This document shows, piece by piece, positions 32,013 through 41,265 of a stretch of DNA of 64,000 nucleotides. The DNA comes from a virus. The stretch lies in IMG/VR virus record IMGVR_UViG_3300012931_000015, positions 1 through 64,000 of that record; one strand, 5' to 3'. Within the stretch, counting starts at the first letter, position 1. The number at the start of each line of letters is the position of its first letter. Under the pieces are notes generated by a model that made no database searches, had not been told where the DNA came from, and saw only the letters and a program-made list of their open reading frames with translations. The position numbers and the translations under genes were made by a program.

Positions 32013-33749
32013 ATGAGTACAAGTATAACAACTGCTGTAAATACAGTTTCGTTCGCGGAGACTGCGTTGACCTATAACATAAATAAATTAAATCGTGAAA
32101 CATTATTACCCGGAATAACAAAAGGTGGGTTATTAACTAGAATTGCAGATAATCAAGTATCTATTGCTCCTTTTACAGCTTTGTTTCAAATGGACTATGG
32201 TACAAGCCCTGTGCATAAATTATTAGTTAAATCTTATAATGCTTCAAGCGTAAGCGTAAATGTTACGGCTAGTCAACCTTATGTTGTAATGAGCATGAGT
32301 TGGGTTAGAGAAGAAGATAATTATCCTATTGCTGATATAAAAAGTTTAGCCGAACTTGCAACATTAGATAGTTCTTACATAATAGTAGGCAAAGTACCTT
32401 TTACAGGTAGTATTATAGACAGTCCGGCTACTTTTGATTATACAAACACAACAAGAGGATTCTTATACAATTCAAATCCGAGTAGTAGATCAAAACTTAT
32501 AAGCCGAGTAGGTATAGAACCCGGTACTTCAATTACAGAAGAGCAAGATGTTATAAATCTTAAATATCTTAATGATAACACAGATTTAGGTATAAAACCT
32601 AGTACACAAATACCTTTTGGACAAGGTACAAATTTTTTTGCGTATTCATCTGATTTTATATGGAATAATTCTACAAAACGATTGACATTAAACGGAAATA
32701 TAAATTTAAGTTCTCCTACATCTACCTCTGATGTGGGTAATGTAGCTTATATGGATGCTAGGTATTTTGCCGGGTCAGAGCAGTCAACACCAAATTTATC
32801 AGATAAAATGCCTTTATATGATGGGGCATATAAATATATTACATTAGATACAGTTCGTAAACCATATACCCATTCAAGCGTAACTGATGTTACCATTCAA
32901 GATACAGATACTTATACTGACTATCTCATACCCCATACGACAGCAAACGGGTTTGTATTAAGAAATCTTCCGACACTTTCCGCTAATATCAACAAGAGAT
33001 ACAAATTCAAAAATACTGGAAACGGTATAACAAAAATCGTATCAGAGGAAGGAAGTAATATAATTTTTCAAAATAATTTTCTTTCCGATGTTTCAATTTT
33101 GATGATGGGTGATTTTGTTGAAATACTTGGGACATCATCAGGTTGGTTTGTTGAACACGCAAATATAAACATGATAACAAATTGGATTAATACAAATGAA
33201 TGGAGAACGAGAAGATTCGGTTCGGCTTTTACCTATGATAATAAGAGTAATTCGGGCGTTTCATGGACGGGTCAGCACATAACCGAGGCAACAAGTAATC
33301 AGAAAACAATAGTATTATACGATGAACAATTAAGCGGGACAACGGGGAAACTTCATGTTTATAATATAACGGACTCTTCAACAGGTCTCGGATTTTGGAC
33401 AAATAACCGAGTAATAACAGCCGGAGCAGATGGTGCTACTATGGATGTAAACGAGACTACTGGAACCTCAAAAATTATAAACAATTACATCCGAGTTGAT
33501 CCGTCAATAGCTGGTTTAATAGAACCTGAAATGACCGTCAATACAACAGCTTCATTTACAAATTCAAATAAAGTAGGATTTTATTCAGCGCAAACCAGCA
33601 ATGATATTTGTTCGGGATTTATAGATTCAAGTAATTTATTTATTGCTTCAGGCAATGGAGGTTTTACGGTAATTGATTATGCTAGTGGTAATAGAGTCTT
33701 TACGACAGGGGACTATTTTTATAATTTGTGCTGGAAAATAAATTTTTAA
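32013..33749 (+). CDS. Tail fibre / receptor-binding protein
   Basis: 578 residues rich in Thr, Ser, Asn and Gly with beta-strand repeats (GNINLSSPTSTSDVGNVAYM, TDVTIQDTDTYTDYLIPH, GNGITKIVSEEGSNIIF). The N-terminal 120 residues (ITTAVNTVSFAETALTYNIN, SQPYVVMSMSWVREEDN) look like a virion attachment domain, and residue 250 onward like a trimeric shaft and tip. Codon use here is slightly more GC-rich than its neighbours, which is common in exchanged fibre genes. Receptor not predictable. Confidence 0.75.
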   Translation: MSTSITTAVNTVSFAETALTYNINKLNRETLLPGITKGGLLTRIADNQVSIAPFTALFQMDYGTSPVHKLLVKSYNASSVSVNVTASQPYVVMSMSWVREEDNYPIADIKSLAELATLDSSYIIVGKVPFTGSIIDSPATFDYTNTTRGFLYNSNPSSRSKLISRVGIEPGTSITEEQDVINLKYLNDNTDLGIKPSTQIPFGQGTNFFAYSSDFIWNNSTKRLTLNGNINLSSPTSTSDVGNVAYMDARYFAGSEQSTPNLSDKMPLYDGAYKYITLDTVRKPYTHSSVTDVTIQDTDTYTDYLIPHTTANGFVLRNLPTLSANINKRYKFKNTGNGITKIVSEEGSNIIFQNNFLSDVSILMMGDFVEILGTSSGWFVEHANINMITNWINTNEWRTRRFGSAFTYDNKSNSGVSWTGQHITEATSNQKTIVLYDEQLSGTTGKLHVYNITDSSTGLGFWTNNRVITAGADGATMDVNETTGTSKIINNYIRVDPSIAGLIEPEMTVNTTASFTNSNKVGFYSAQTSNDICSGFIDSSNLFIASGNGGFTVIDYASGNRVFTTGDYFYNLCWKINF

Positions 33750-33761
33750 GGGAGTAAAAAA

Positions 33762-34247
33762 ATGGAAGAAAAAATACAAGCCAGCGAAGGCTTGATAAAA
33801 ATTCGTGAAACTGGCGAAATTATGACGGCAAATGAACATAACAGACTAACAGACAAATTGACAAATCCGGAAAGTTACGAACTATGGCAATCTTATAATG
33901 TTGACCCATATTCAAAAAATGATATGAAAATTGAAAATGATGAATTAGTTTTGAAAACTTTTGTTGATCGTATTATTGATATTAGAAAATCAGCTCTTGA
34001 CAAGATTGACGAAATGTCAAAAAAAGTTAAAGAAAAAGAAGATCAAAAAACAAGATTACAAGCAATTCAGTGTTGGGATGATGGGCAAGAAGCGGAATTA
34101 AATGATTTGCGAGTTGATTTAAATTTAGCAATAAATGATTTCAAAAACAGTCAAATAAAATTTATGACTTGTATAAATGAAACTGATTTTGAAAATGTAA
34201 AAACTGAATTATTGCCAATTTTTCAGAAATATAATATTAAAGTTTAA
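33762..34247 (+). CDS. Coiled-coil tail-associated protein
   Basis: 161 residues; GGGAG 8 bases before the ATG and 12 bases after the fibre gene. Start EEKIQASEGLIKIRETGEIM; a long helix near residues 70-135 (IRKSALDKIDEMSKKVKEKE, EAELNDLRVDLNLAINDFKN). Could be a fibre assembly chaperone or cap. No homology recognised. Confidence 0.55.
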   Translation: MEEKIQASEGLIKIRETGEIMTANEHNRLTDKLTNPESYELWQSYNVDPYSKNDMKIENDELVLKTFVDRIIDIRKSALDKIDEMSKKVKEKEDQKTRLQAIQCWDDGQEAELNDLRVDLNLAINDFKNSQIKFMTCINETDFENVKTELLPIFQKYNIKV

Positions 34248-34266
34248 AATAATAAGGATTATAAAA

Positions 34267-34587
34267 ATGAGTAATGATAATTTACCTGTAAATGGTTATA
34301 CAATAAAAGAATTATTAAATAAGTACATAGAAGATGATTCTTTATTTAAAGTAGAATTAAAAGAAGACTTAAAAGGCATAAAAGAATTTATTCATAAACA
34401 AGATTTAATAAATTATGATTTGTTTAATTTTAAAAAAACTATAGAAAAAGAAAAAGAAGAAAAAAAAAAAGAAGAAAAAGATGATAAAAATAAAATGAAG
34501 TGGTATAAAAGGGATTATATAAAGATAATTTTAACTAGCTTTTTAACAGGTATTGCCATAAAAATTTTAGGAATTTTTGTAAAGTAG
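34267..34587 (+). CDS. C-tail-anchored membrane protein, XhlA-like
   Basis: 106 residues. Helical, very charged middle (EKEKEEKKKEEKDDKNKMKW), then a single C-terminal span (YIKIILTSFLTGIAIKILGI). This is the plan of XhlA/haemolysin-type accessory holin proteins: coiled-coil then C-terminal anchor. It precedes a three-span protein and lies right after the tail-fibre genes, a common place for lysis genes. Assignment is by architecture only. Confidence 0.5.
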   Translation: MSNDNLPVNGYTIKELLNKYIEDDSLFKVELKEDLKGIKEFIHKQDLINYDLFNFKKTIEKEKEEKKKEEKDDKNKMKWYKRDYIKIILTSFLTGIAIKILGIFVK

Positions 34588-34612
34588 AATTATAAAGTAT
34601 AAAGGATAAAAT

Positions 34613-35029
34613 ATGAATATAGAAAAAGTTATGCCTTATTTTAGTTTTTTACAAACTGAATTATGGAAAAATATTCAAGGGTTGTTTTTTTTATCTATTA
34701 CTATTGCTTTTATTGTGTGTATAGTAGTTCAAGCAATAAAAAAAGCAGATGACACAATTTTTTTAAAATCTGAATTATCAAAAAATCCTTTATTTGTCAT
34801 AAACGGATTTTTAAATTTTTTAATTACTTTTATAATTATTTTAATTTTTGATGGGTTATCAAAATGGTATCTGACTGGACTTTATATATTACTAATATTT
34901 TTATTTAGCTTTGCTTTATCAATTTTGTGCTATGATTATTTTTTAAAGTATATATTTAAAATTTTAGATATAATAGATTTGTGGTTAGAAAATAAAAAAA
35001 ATAAACTAAAGGAAAATAAAAAAGAGTAA
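34613..35029 (+). CDS. Three-span membrane protein, holin candidate
   Basis: 138 residues with three hydrophobic spans: about 20-45 (IQGLFFLSITIAFIVCIVVQ), 62-85 (NGFLNFLITFIIILIFDG) and 88-112 (YLTGLYILLIFLFSFALSIL), ending in a Lys-rich tail (LENKKNKLKENKKE). Size, span number and basic tail fit class I holins. AAGGAT 7 bases before ATG. No endolysin directly adjoins; the M23 peptidase at 49972 is the nearest wall enzyme. Confidence 0.5.
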   Translation: MNIEKVMPYFSFLQTELWKNIQGLFFLSITIAFIVCIVVQAIKKADDTIFLKSELSKNPLFVINGFLNFLITFIIILIFDGLSKWYLTGLYILLIFLFSFALSILCYDYFLKYIFKILDIIDLWLENKKNKLKENKKE

Positions 35030-35034
35030 TTTTT

Positions 35035-35214
35035 ATGAAAAATAGAAAATTAACAAAAACAGATAAAACTTTTTTAGAAATGATAGATAGAGAAAATTAT
35101 GATATTTTTGAATGTATAAATGATGATCCTTTATATGCTACTAGAAAAGATATTAAAGATAAAACTTGTCCTTATTGTAAAAAGCAAGGCATATTATATG
35201 AGGATAAAAAATGA
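35035..35214 (+). CDS. Small zinc-knuckle protein
   Basis: 59 residues, ATG at 35035, ending in the ATGA shared with the next gene. N-terminal helix (KLTKTDKTFLEMIDRENYDI) and a single CPYC near residue 45. Start lies 6 bases after the holin-candidate stop; no ribosome site is seen apart from AGAG. Translation coupling on both sides supports it. Confidence 0.5.
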   Translation: MKNRKLTKTDKTFLEMIDRENYDIFECINDDPLYATRKDIKDKTCPYCKKQGILYEDKK

Positions 35215-35399
35215 TAACTGATACCTCACAAAATTTATATAATTATGGTACATCAAATACATTTATAGATGAAGACTTATATTTAATAAAATTTAGAACT
35301 TCAGGAAATGCAAAATATATTACAATTGATTGGAATAAATATTATCAAGAATATTTATTATTAAAATTAAATAAAAAATTTAGAGGAGAAAAAATGTAA
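35211..35399 (+). CDS. Unknown 62-residue protein
   Basis: Starts in the ATGA overlap with the previous gene, with GAGGAT 6 bases upstream. Tyr- and Asn-rich ([39 protein letters not shown]). Ends one base into the start of the zinc-ribbon gene (TAATG). No family recognised. Confidence 0.5.
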   Translation: MITDTSQNLYNYGTSNTFIDEDLYLIKFRTSGNAKYITIDWNKYYQEYLLLKLNKKFRGEKM

Positions 35400-35596
35400 T
35401 GGATAAATGTTGTCAATGTGGAAATGTATTAAATACCGGAGATGATATTTCAGGAATTTGTAGTTCTTGTAAAGAAAAAAATAAATTTTCATTTGGTTGG
35501 ATATGCCCTATTTGTGGTAGAGGGAATTCACCTTTTACAAGTACCTGCTCATGTAAACCTATGAACTATACTATAACTTGTAATAATAAAGGATAA
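35399..35596 (+). CDS. Double zinc-ribbon small protein
   Basis: 65 residues with CCQCG, CSSC, CPICG and CSC, enough for two four-Cys zinc sites in a rubredoxin-like layout. GAGGAG 8 bases before the ATG. Very compact, probably a protein- or nucleic-acid-binding adaptor. Part of the overlapping small-gene chain 35035-35596. Confidence 0.6.
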   Translation: MDKCCQCGNVLNTGDDISGICSSCKEKNKFSFGWICPICGRGNSPFTSTCSCKPMNYTITCNNKG

Positions 35597-35600
35597 AAAA

Positions 35601-36308
35601 ATGATAAAATTACTAAATACTATTAAGGATTTTTTTACAAACTACAAAACTTTAATTAAAACAATTATTACACTTTTTATAATATTATGTTTAATTACTT
35701 TTGGTTTTATTGTTGTAAAAAAAATAAATGATTTCTTTTCTAATAAATATAGCGAAGAGAAAAAAACACTTATTGCTGACAATAAAAAACTATTAGAAGA
35801 AAAAGAAAAAAACTTAATTGAGCTAAATAAACAATTAAGTGAAAGAGATAAACAAATAAAAAAACTTAAAGATCAAATACCGTCTAGTTATACATCAAAT
35901 GAATTAGATAAAATAAACTGTGATATAAAAAATAAAATTATATTAGATCAACAGGGTAATATAGTTGAGCTAAATAAAATTATAGATAGTGATACAAAAC
36001 TACTAGATCAAGCAAAAAAAGATATAGAAGAATTAAATAAAACATTGAAAGAAACAAATGAAAAATATGCTAAATCTCCTGACCCTAAAAAAAATAGTTT
36101 AAAACTTTTTGTGCTTGGTGGTTTATCAGTTGTAAACAATAGCAATGGAAATTTAGAATTTAAACCGGACTTATATTGTGGACTAGCTTATGCTCGAAAT
36201 TTATTTTTAAGTAAATTAATAGATGTTGACATAGAATTTGGCGGTGCAGTAAAAGTGTATAAAGATTTAGGATTTGGGGTTGAATTAGCTTCCGTTTTCG
36301 GATTTTAA
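35601..36308 (+). CDS. Membrane-anchored coiled-coil protein, spanin-like N-terminus
   Basis: 235 residues. One N-terminal span (LIKTIITLFIILCLITFGFI) with Lys-rich inside end, then a long coiled coil to about residue 155 (SEEKKTLIADNKKLLEEKEK, LIELNKQLSERDKQIKKLKD), then a beta-rich C-terminal domain (LKLFVLGGLSVVNNSNGN, VDIEFGGAVKVYKDLGFGVE). Span plus coiled coil resembles an inner-membrane spanin (Rz), and the location after holin-like genes supports a lysis role. The C-terminal domain is not typical of spanins. Confidence 0.55.
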   Translation: MIKLLNTIKDFFTNYKTLIKTIITLFIILCLITFGFIVVKKINDFFSNKYSEEKKTLIADNKKLLEEKEKNLIELNKQLSERDKQIKKLKDQIPSSYTSNELDKINCDIKNKIILDQQGNIVELNKIIDSDTKLLDQAKKDIEELNKTLKETNEKYAKSPDPKKNSLKLFVLGGLSVVNNSNGNLEFKPDLYCGLAYARNLFLSKLIDVDIEFGGAVKVYKDLGFGVELASVFGF

Positions 36309-36317
36309 AAATAAGTA

Positions 36318-36929
36318 TTATTGATCTTTGTTACTATTTATCAAGTTCTGTATTGTTTCAAAATTTTCGTCTGTATCTAATAACTCTGTGAATACGAAAT
36401 TGTTCCAAGTCCAGTGAGTGCCATTATTTTTCAATCCATAACCCCTATTTTCGTATAGGTATATTTTTACAAAGTTCAACAAAGTATTCCCACTAAAATT
36501 TATATTTTCGGTTACGTTTCCAAATATAGATTTATATTGTATTCTTTTGAGAGGTAAATCATTTATTTTTGTTACATTAAAACTTGGTATGTAATATTTT
36601 ACTTTTAATTTCCAAGCATTTATGAATTTATCAGAATCTATGCCTAGTTCTACTATTTTAAGTTTCGGCGTAAAGTAAGTATCTATTTGTGATCTAAAAT
36701 CAAACAGTATTCTCATTTTTTGATTTTCAGTAAATTGTTTAAAAGTATAATCATCAATAGAACCACCAGCTTCGGGGTCATTTAATATTTCACCTTTTCC
36801 GGTTTTACACCAGCTAGTAAAAGCATTTTTAACAGCATCGGCATTTTCAGGAATAGTGGGTTCTCCTGTTTCAGAGTCTAAATTGTCATTTACATCATAA
36901 TCCCAAAGTGCTATATTAGTTGTACTCAT
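36318..36929 (-). CDS. Baseplate wedge protein, gp25-like
   Basis: 203 residues. GKGEILNDPEAGGSIDDYTF, then MRILFDFRSQIDTYFTPKLK and VELGIDSDKFINAWKLKVKY match the gp25/GPW family pattern (TprGE, F-x3 near the start of the domain, I-x2-w-EPRi-x-v, then v-x-y-x-i). Gp25 joins sheath and wedge in the baseplate. The C-terminal 75 residues are extra. Convergent with the plus-strand lysis-like cluster; TACTAATA box at 36969-36976. Confidence 0.7.
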   Translation of the reverse strand: MSTTNIALWDYDVNDNLDSETGEPTIPENADAVKNAFTSWCKTGKGEILNDPEAGGSIDDYTFKQFTENQKMRILFDFRSQIDTYFTPKLKIVELGIDSDKFINAWKLKVKYYIPSFNVTKINDLPLKRIQYKSIFGNVTENINFSGNTLLNFVKIYLYENRGYGLKNNGTHWTWNNFVFTELLDTDENFETIQNLINSNKDQ

Positions 36930-37010
36930 AGTAGTTTTTTTCCATAGATATTTTGATAGTTGTGTGTTTATTAGTAGTTTAAAATTAACTATATATAATT
37001 GTAAAGAAAG

Positions 37011-37070
37011 TGTAAATTATTAAAATATATTCAAATTTTATTTGACTTATTTGTTTTATTTTGATATATT
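37011..37070 (+). promoter_or_regulatory. Duplicated promoter block, copy 1
   Basis: 57 bases from 37011 match 59758 onward at 53 positions, including 27 identical bases at the start. Contains TTGACT (37042-37047), 17 bases, TATATT (37065-37070). Drives the small-gene array 37100-39323. Confidence 0.75.
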
Positions 37071-37099
37071 GTGAATATAAATAAATAAAGGGAATAATT

Positions 37100-37426
37100 A
37101 TGACAATAGAAAAAATTAAAGAAAGATTTGAAAATACAGGTTATAGGTTTGGTTTTAAAACTGAAGATAATAGCAATGAAATAAAATCAATAGCTTATGG
37201 CAATGGCTGGGGTCAACTTTTTCTTAAAATGATTTTAATTGATATAAAAGAAAATACAATTAGTTATGAGTTTTCTTGTGCTACAAATTGTAGGTTAGAT
37301 CAGAGAATACTATTACCTTTAACAGATGATTTTAGTATACCTAAAGTTGATGATTTTAAAAATTTTATATTCGACAATAAAGAATTAGCTTTGAAAAAAG
37401 ATGATCCAAATGAATATAAAGTTTAA
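37100..37426 (+). CDS. Unknown 108-residue protein
   Basis: AAGGGA 8 bases before the ATG, first gene behind promoter copy 1. Mixed alpha/beta: KIKERFENTGYRFGFKTED, GWGQLFLKMILIDIKENTIS, CRLDQRILLPLTDDF. Short leader (about 25 bases). No family recognised. Small promoter-proximal phage genes of this kind are often early host-takeover genes. Confidence 0.6.
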   Translation: MTIEKIKERFENTGYRFGFKTEDNSNEIKSIAYGNGWGQLFLKMILIDIKENTISYEFSCATNCRLDQRILLPLTDDFSIPKVDDFKNFIFDNKELALKKDDPNEYKV

Positions 37427-37446
37427 AACAATAGAGGAATAACAAT

Positions 37447-38040
37447 ATGATGAGTAAAGAATTACTATTACAGAAAAAAGAACTTCTTGATATACAGTTG
37501 AAATCTCTTGAAGCTAAAAGAACCAAAATATATAATCAATTAACAAAAATTCAAGAAAACGAAGATCAGAAAATTATAAATAATTGGAAAGGAACTGAAA
37601 AAGATTGGGAATGGGTTCTTGATGCCTCTAGCGAATCGTCTATAAAGTATAAGTTTATGAGAAATAAATTTGAAGAATTGAAACTTTGGAATGGGGGTGT
37701 TTGGAGTCAAACAAAACAACGTTGTATTCAAATTATTAAAGGATATAGTAACCTTGACAGCTTAAAATTTATTATTAATTATTTAAAACCATTCGATGTT
37801 AAAGATTTACTAAACAACGTAAAAGATGTTTCCTTAAAAGGAAATTTTAAAGCAATTACTACATTAACAAATTATTCAGATAATTCAAACTTTGTTTTGT
37901 TAATTAATGAGACTAATGATAAGTTTATTGTGATTGACATTTATGAACGTTATAATAATAATTATAAAGTGTTTAAAACTATTGATGAAGCTTATAATTG
38001 GATATGTAGTAATTTATTTGATGATGAGGAGAAAATATGA
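37447..38040 (+). CDS. Unknown 197-residue protein
   Basis: AGGAAT 8 bases before ATG-ATG. N-terminal coiled coil (LLLQKKELLDIQLKSLEAKR), a tryptophan-rich segment (WKGTEKDWEWVLDAS), then alternating strands and helices, ending KVFKTIDEAYNWICSNLF. No family recognised. Overlaps the next gene by ATGA. Confidence 0.6.
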   Translation: MMSKELLLQKKELLDIQLKSLEAKRTKIYNQLTKIQENEDQKIINNWKGTEKDWEWVLDASSESSIKYKFMRNKFEELKLWNGGVWSQTKQRCIQIIKGYSNLDSLKFIINYLKPFDVKDLLNNVKDVSLKGNFKAITTLTNYSDNSNFVLLINETNDKFIVIDIYERYNNNYKVFKTIDEAYNWICSNLFDDEEKI

Positions 38041-38294
38041 AGTCTACTGAATTAAAAGAAAAACTTATGTGTTCAGAAGTATCTTTTTATAAAGGAATAT
38101 TTATAGCAAGAAAAGGATTTTTTTATCGTCTTGGGCAGTCTCAAAAAATTTTTAAAGAAGATATAGAAAATAAATTAAAAAATTTAAAGTTGGATTATGA
38201 AATAGTAGATTCCGGCGAAGTCTATAAAGCTTTTAGAGGTGGATCAGAATTAAAAAATTCATCTCATTGGTTTGTAAAATTTATTATTAAATAA
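38037..38294 (+). CDS. Unknown 85-residue protein
   Basis: Starts in an ATGA overlap with a strong GAGGAG 6 bases upstream. Basic, mixed structure (GIFIARKGFFYRLGQSQKIF, LKLDYEIVDSGEVYKAFRGG). The SSHWFVKF ending suggests a compact domain. No family recognised. Confidence 0.6.
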   Translation: MKSTELKEKLMCSEVSFYKGIFIARKGFFYRLGQSQKIFKEDIENKLKNLKLDYEIVDSGEVYKAFRGGSELKNSSHWFVKFIIK

Positions 38295-38317
38295 CAATTT
38301 AGAAGGAGATCAAAAAT

Positions 38318-38683
38318 ATGGAATTTATTATATCACGAGCTTCAGATTACCATGGTATTGAAGAAGATGTAAAACCTTGTGATGAAGCATACAAAATAAA
38401 AAAAGAAAACTGGGAAACAAGAACTTGTTCGGAAGAAGAATTTAATAAAAAGTTTTCTGATAGGCAAGGATTATGGAGAAGTAAAGGAAAAAATCATTGT
38501 ATCACATCAAAAGGTTATATTCAACGTCAAATGGAAGATGAAGATTGCTGGGTAGTTAAAATTTCTTCATTGGAAGAATTACATAATTTTATTAAGCATC
38601 ATGGAGAGCTTATAGTTTCTAGTTGTGTAGTTGGAAGAGAAAGAGAAATGTGTATTGAAATTTATGATGATTATGTAGAATAA
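38318..38683 (+). CDS. Unknown 121-residue protein
   Basis: AGAAGGAG 9 bases before ATG. Acidic; contains YHGIEEDVKPCDEAYKIKKE and SLEELHNFIKHHGELIVSS, then an acidic C-terminus. The KISSLEELHNFIKHHGE motif is the type seen in several small phage proteins of unknown function. No enzyme motif. Confidence 0.6.
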   Translation: MEFIISRASDYHGIEEDVKPCDEAYKIKKENWETRTCSEEEFNKKFSDRQGLWRSKGKNHCITSKGYIQRQMEDEDCWVVKISSLEELHNFIKHHGELIVSSCVVGREREMCIEIYDDYVE

Positions 38684-38702
38684 CACAATAAAGGAATACT
38701 GC

Positions 38703-39323
38703 ATGAATAGAGATTATGATAACGAAAAAACTTTAAAAGAAAATATTAAGATAGTTGAATATAAGAATTGGAACACAAAAAAAGTTATGAATGAAAATTA
38801 TAATATGAGGATATATAGAAAAGTTCCGAAGACATTAAAGTTTAAAAATATAATGATAAATGATATGAATCAAAACTTTTGTGGCGGTTGGGGCTTAAAC
38901 AATTTTCCATTATTATCCGATGATAATTATCTTTTAGAAAGAGTTTTAAAAGGATTTAAGCCAATGGGTGTTTTTATTTTTGATAAAGAAAATAAATACA
39001 AAATTGATACTTTATTGGAAAAAGTAAATACTGAAAAGTTTTTTACAAAGATAATTAAATATAAAGGGCATAACAAAAAATATATAGAAGTAATAGTTGC
39101 TGTAAAAGGAAAGTTAAAAGATTTATTTGATTTAAAATTATTACAAGAAGATTATAGAAATAACAATATTGAAATAAATCTTGAAGATGTTGGCGAAAGA
39201 GAATTAAGCTATTATTTTAATGAATGGGATCATCAAGACGAAAATAGTAAAATAAAATTATGGGAAACCGGACTGATCTTAGGCTACCCTATAGAGAATA
39301 CAATTTCTATTTTTAGACAGTAA
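38703..39323 (+). CDS. Unknown 206-residue protein
   Basis: AAAGGAA 7 bases before the ATG. Contains IKIVEYKNWNTKKVMNENYN near the start, and a C-terminal LWETGLILGYPIENTISIF that looks family-specific. Overlaps the convergent structural gene by 11 bases. No domain recognised. Confidence 0.6.
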   Translation: MNRDYDNEKTLKENIKIVEYKNWNTKKVMNENYNMRIYRKVPKTLKFKNIMINDMNQNFCGGWGLNNFPLLSDDNYLLERVLKGFKPMGVFIFDKENKYKIDTLLEKVNTEKFFTKIIKYKGHNKKYIEVIVAVKGKLKDLFDLKLLQEDYRNNNIEINLEDVGERELSYYFNEWDHQDENSKIKLWETGLILGYPIENTISIFRQ

Positions 39324-40851
39324 TTTTAACATTATCTAAAATACTTCCATCTTCATATACTATGCTTTGTTTACTCTCCGAATCGGCACAAACTGATATT
39401 GTTGAATAATAATCATCTATTGACTTAACCCTATACACATAAGTTTGACCAGAAATTAATGAGGTTGTATCAATATGATACTGAACTGTTGCCCCTGTAT
39501 CTGGATCAACAGAAGTTTCATCTATTGTTGCTATAAGATAATCCTCTGTCCAGTCTGAATTATCTAAAACTAAACTTGCGTTTTTTCTATATACTTTATA
39601 TTTATTTGAGTGATAATTACTTATCCATCTAACATAAATATTATTATTTATATTTTTAAATACTGCTTTTACTGAAGGAGTTGGAATCCAGTTTGAAGAA
39701 TTTATTCCAAAAATTGTAAGCTTGTGTTCCTCTTTTAAAATTTTAGCTTCTAAAGCTGTTGAAGAACTATTTATTGTATTATACTGAATTATTTTACCAT
39801 CTGGAAAACTAACCAAACTAGATATTTGTGCTTCCCTTAAACTATTAACTGTTGTGCTTACTGCTGGGCTTCCAAAAATTGTATTAACCCCTCCGGTACT
39901 ATAAATAGCTGTTTTTCTATTTGAGGCAGTAGTTTTGTAACTATTTAGATCAGCTACCATATTTGTTAATGCGGTGTTTATATTAGACCTGTTAGTAGGG
40001 AGGTCATCGTCCCAAATTTGAAAGTTAGTTTTATAACTATTTATTGCTGTTATTTGAGTTTCAATCGAAGTTTTAAAAGTTGATAGTCCTGAATCTAAAC
40101 CCGTAAAAAAAGATGTATTTACTATATAAGGATTACTATTTATATTCGTATAAAAATCAGTCATAGTTGCTAAATAAGCTAATTCATTATTTAAGTAGTT
40201 TAGTAAAGTTGTAATTTTTGTATATATTGTTGCATCCCAATAATCAGGGGTATCAGCAGAACCATCACCGAAATTATATCTCCACAAAAAAGGACTAGAA
40301 GCATCTTGTTCAGTAGTTGCTGGATCATTATCTATAGTTCTAGTATTTCTAAATCCTGTACCGCTTCGTAAATCTTGAGCAATAATCATAGCATCCGAAG
40401 CTTCATCAGAAGTACCATAAATATAACCACTTGTTTGGTTTCCCACACTTGATGCAGGTGTGCCTAAAAAATCTATTAAATCTTGATAAATAGAAGTTGC
40501 ACCAATAGATAAACTATTATCAGTTATGTAAGTAGATAGTGGTGATTTTAGTATACCATCACTTTCGTAAATATTGTTATCAAAAACCCATGCGTCCATC
40601 GTTGTAGAAGTTAAATTATTGACTATACTACCAGTTGTGTATAACCCAATTAAATGATTCCAATAAATATCAATTATAGCATCAATACCTAAATAATCTC
40701 CTGTTTTAAAAAGAGTGTCTTTTATAAAATTTATTTCTGCGAGTAAATTAGCCAACGCTGTAGCTTTTGCAGTAACTAAAGGGGGCGAGTATGTATCAAT
40801 TGTAGTGCTTCTATTTTTTTTACTATTATCAATATATTCAGTTGTAGTCAT
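39313..40851 (-). CDS. Virion structural protein with C-terminal FN3-like domain
   Basis: 512 residues; GGAG 15 bases before the ATG. Ser/Thr/Asn/Asp-rich (LSTYITDNSLSIGATSIYQD, TTLLNYLNNELAYLATMTDF). The last 110 residues (SVKAVFKNINNNIYVRWISN, YKVYRKNASLVLDNSDW, ISGQTYVYRVKSIDDYYST) have the FN3 sandwich pattern with its W and Y-x-Y-R-V strand. Probably a tail or baseplate decoration. Coupled to the Cys-rich protein upstream. Confidence 0.65.
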   Translation of the reverse strand: MTTTEYIDNSKKNRSTTIDTYSPPLVTAKATALANLLAEINFIKDTLFKTGDYLGIDAIIDIYWNHLIGLYTTGSIVNNLTSTTMDAWVFDNNIYESDGILKSPLSTYITDNSLSIGATSIYQDLIDFLGTPASSVGNQTSGYIYGTSDEASDAMIIAQDLRSGTGFRNTRTIDNDPATTEQDASSPFLWRYNFGDGSADTPDYWDATIYTKITTLLNYLNNELAYLATMTDFYTNINSNPYIVNTSFFTGLDSGLSTFKTSIETQITAINSYKTNFQIWDDDLPTNRSNINTALTNMVADLNSYKTTASNRKTAIYSTGGVNTIFGSPAVSTTVNSLREAQISSLVSFPDGKIIQYNTINSSSTALEAKILKEEHKLTIFGINSSNWIPTPSVKAVFKNINNNIYVRWISNYHSNKYKVYRKNASLVLDNSDWTEDYLIATIDETSVDPDTGATVQYHIDTTSLISGQTYVYRVKSIDDYYSTISVCADSESKQSIVYEDGSILDNVKITV

Positions 40852-40860
40852 AATCTTTTA

Positions 40861-41244
40861 TCATACTCCTTTTGTTTTTACTTGTCCGGCAACCTTAAAC
40901 TCTGCTTTACAATTACAAGAAATTGTAGAACCATCTATTGAGCTTACAAATGTGCCATTACATTGCCCGTTGTCATTTTCAAGGAAAATAGGAAAATTTT
41001 CTGCTAAACACTTTTTTGAAGAAGCTGCTATTGTTCCCACTCCGCCTAAATGAACATAATTTGGGTTTTGGTTTTGGCAATTATTTTGTATATCAAGCCA
41101 AACGTTGATAAGAACTTGTTTATTTTTTGTTAAAACTTTTGTACTTTTTTGCTCTATTGCTACATAATTATTTTGATTTGGAATTCCAGATGAGGAAGGT
41201 GTAAACAAAATAGAATATGCTTCATTACAAATAGCATTAGCCAT
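40861..41244 (-). CDS. Cysteine-containing structural protein
   Basis: 127 residues with C6, a central C-x-N-Q segment, KKC, QCNG and ISCNCKAEFKVAGQVKTKG. Length and the late CNCKAEFKVAGQ strand suggest a small beta-sandwich or PAAR-sized spike/baseplate piece, but no PAAR motif is present. The TACTAATA box (41250-41257) ends just 5 bases before the ATG, so a leaderless transcript is possible. Unknown family. Confidence 0.55.
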   Translation of the reverse strand: MANAICNEAYSILFTPSSSGIPNQNNYVAIEQKSTKVLTKNKQVLINVWLDIQNNCQNQNPNYVHLGGVGTIAASSKKCLAENFPIFLENDNGQCNGTFVSSIDGSTISCNCKAEFKVAGQVKTKGV

Positions 41245-41265
41245 ATAGATATTAGTATTTAAAAT

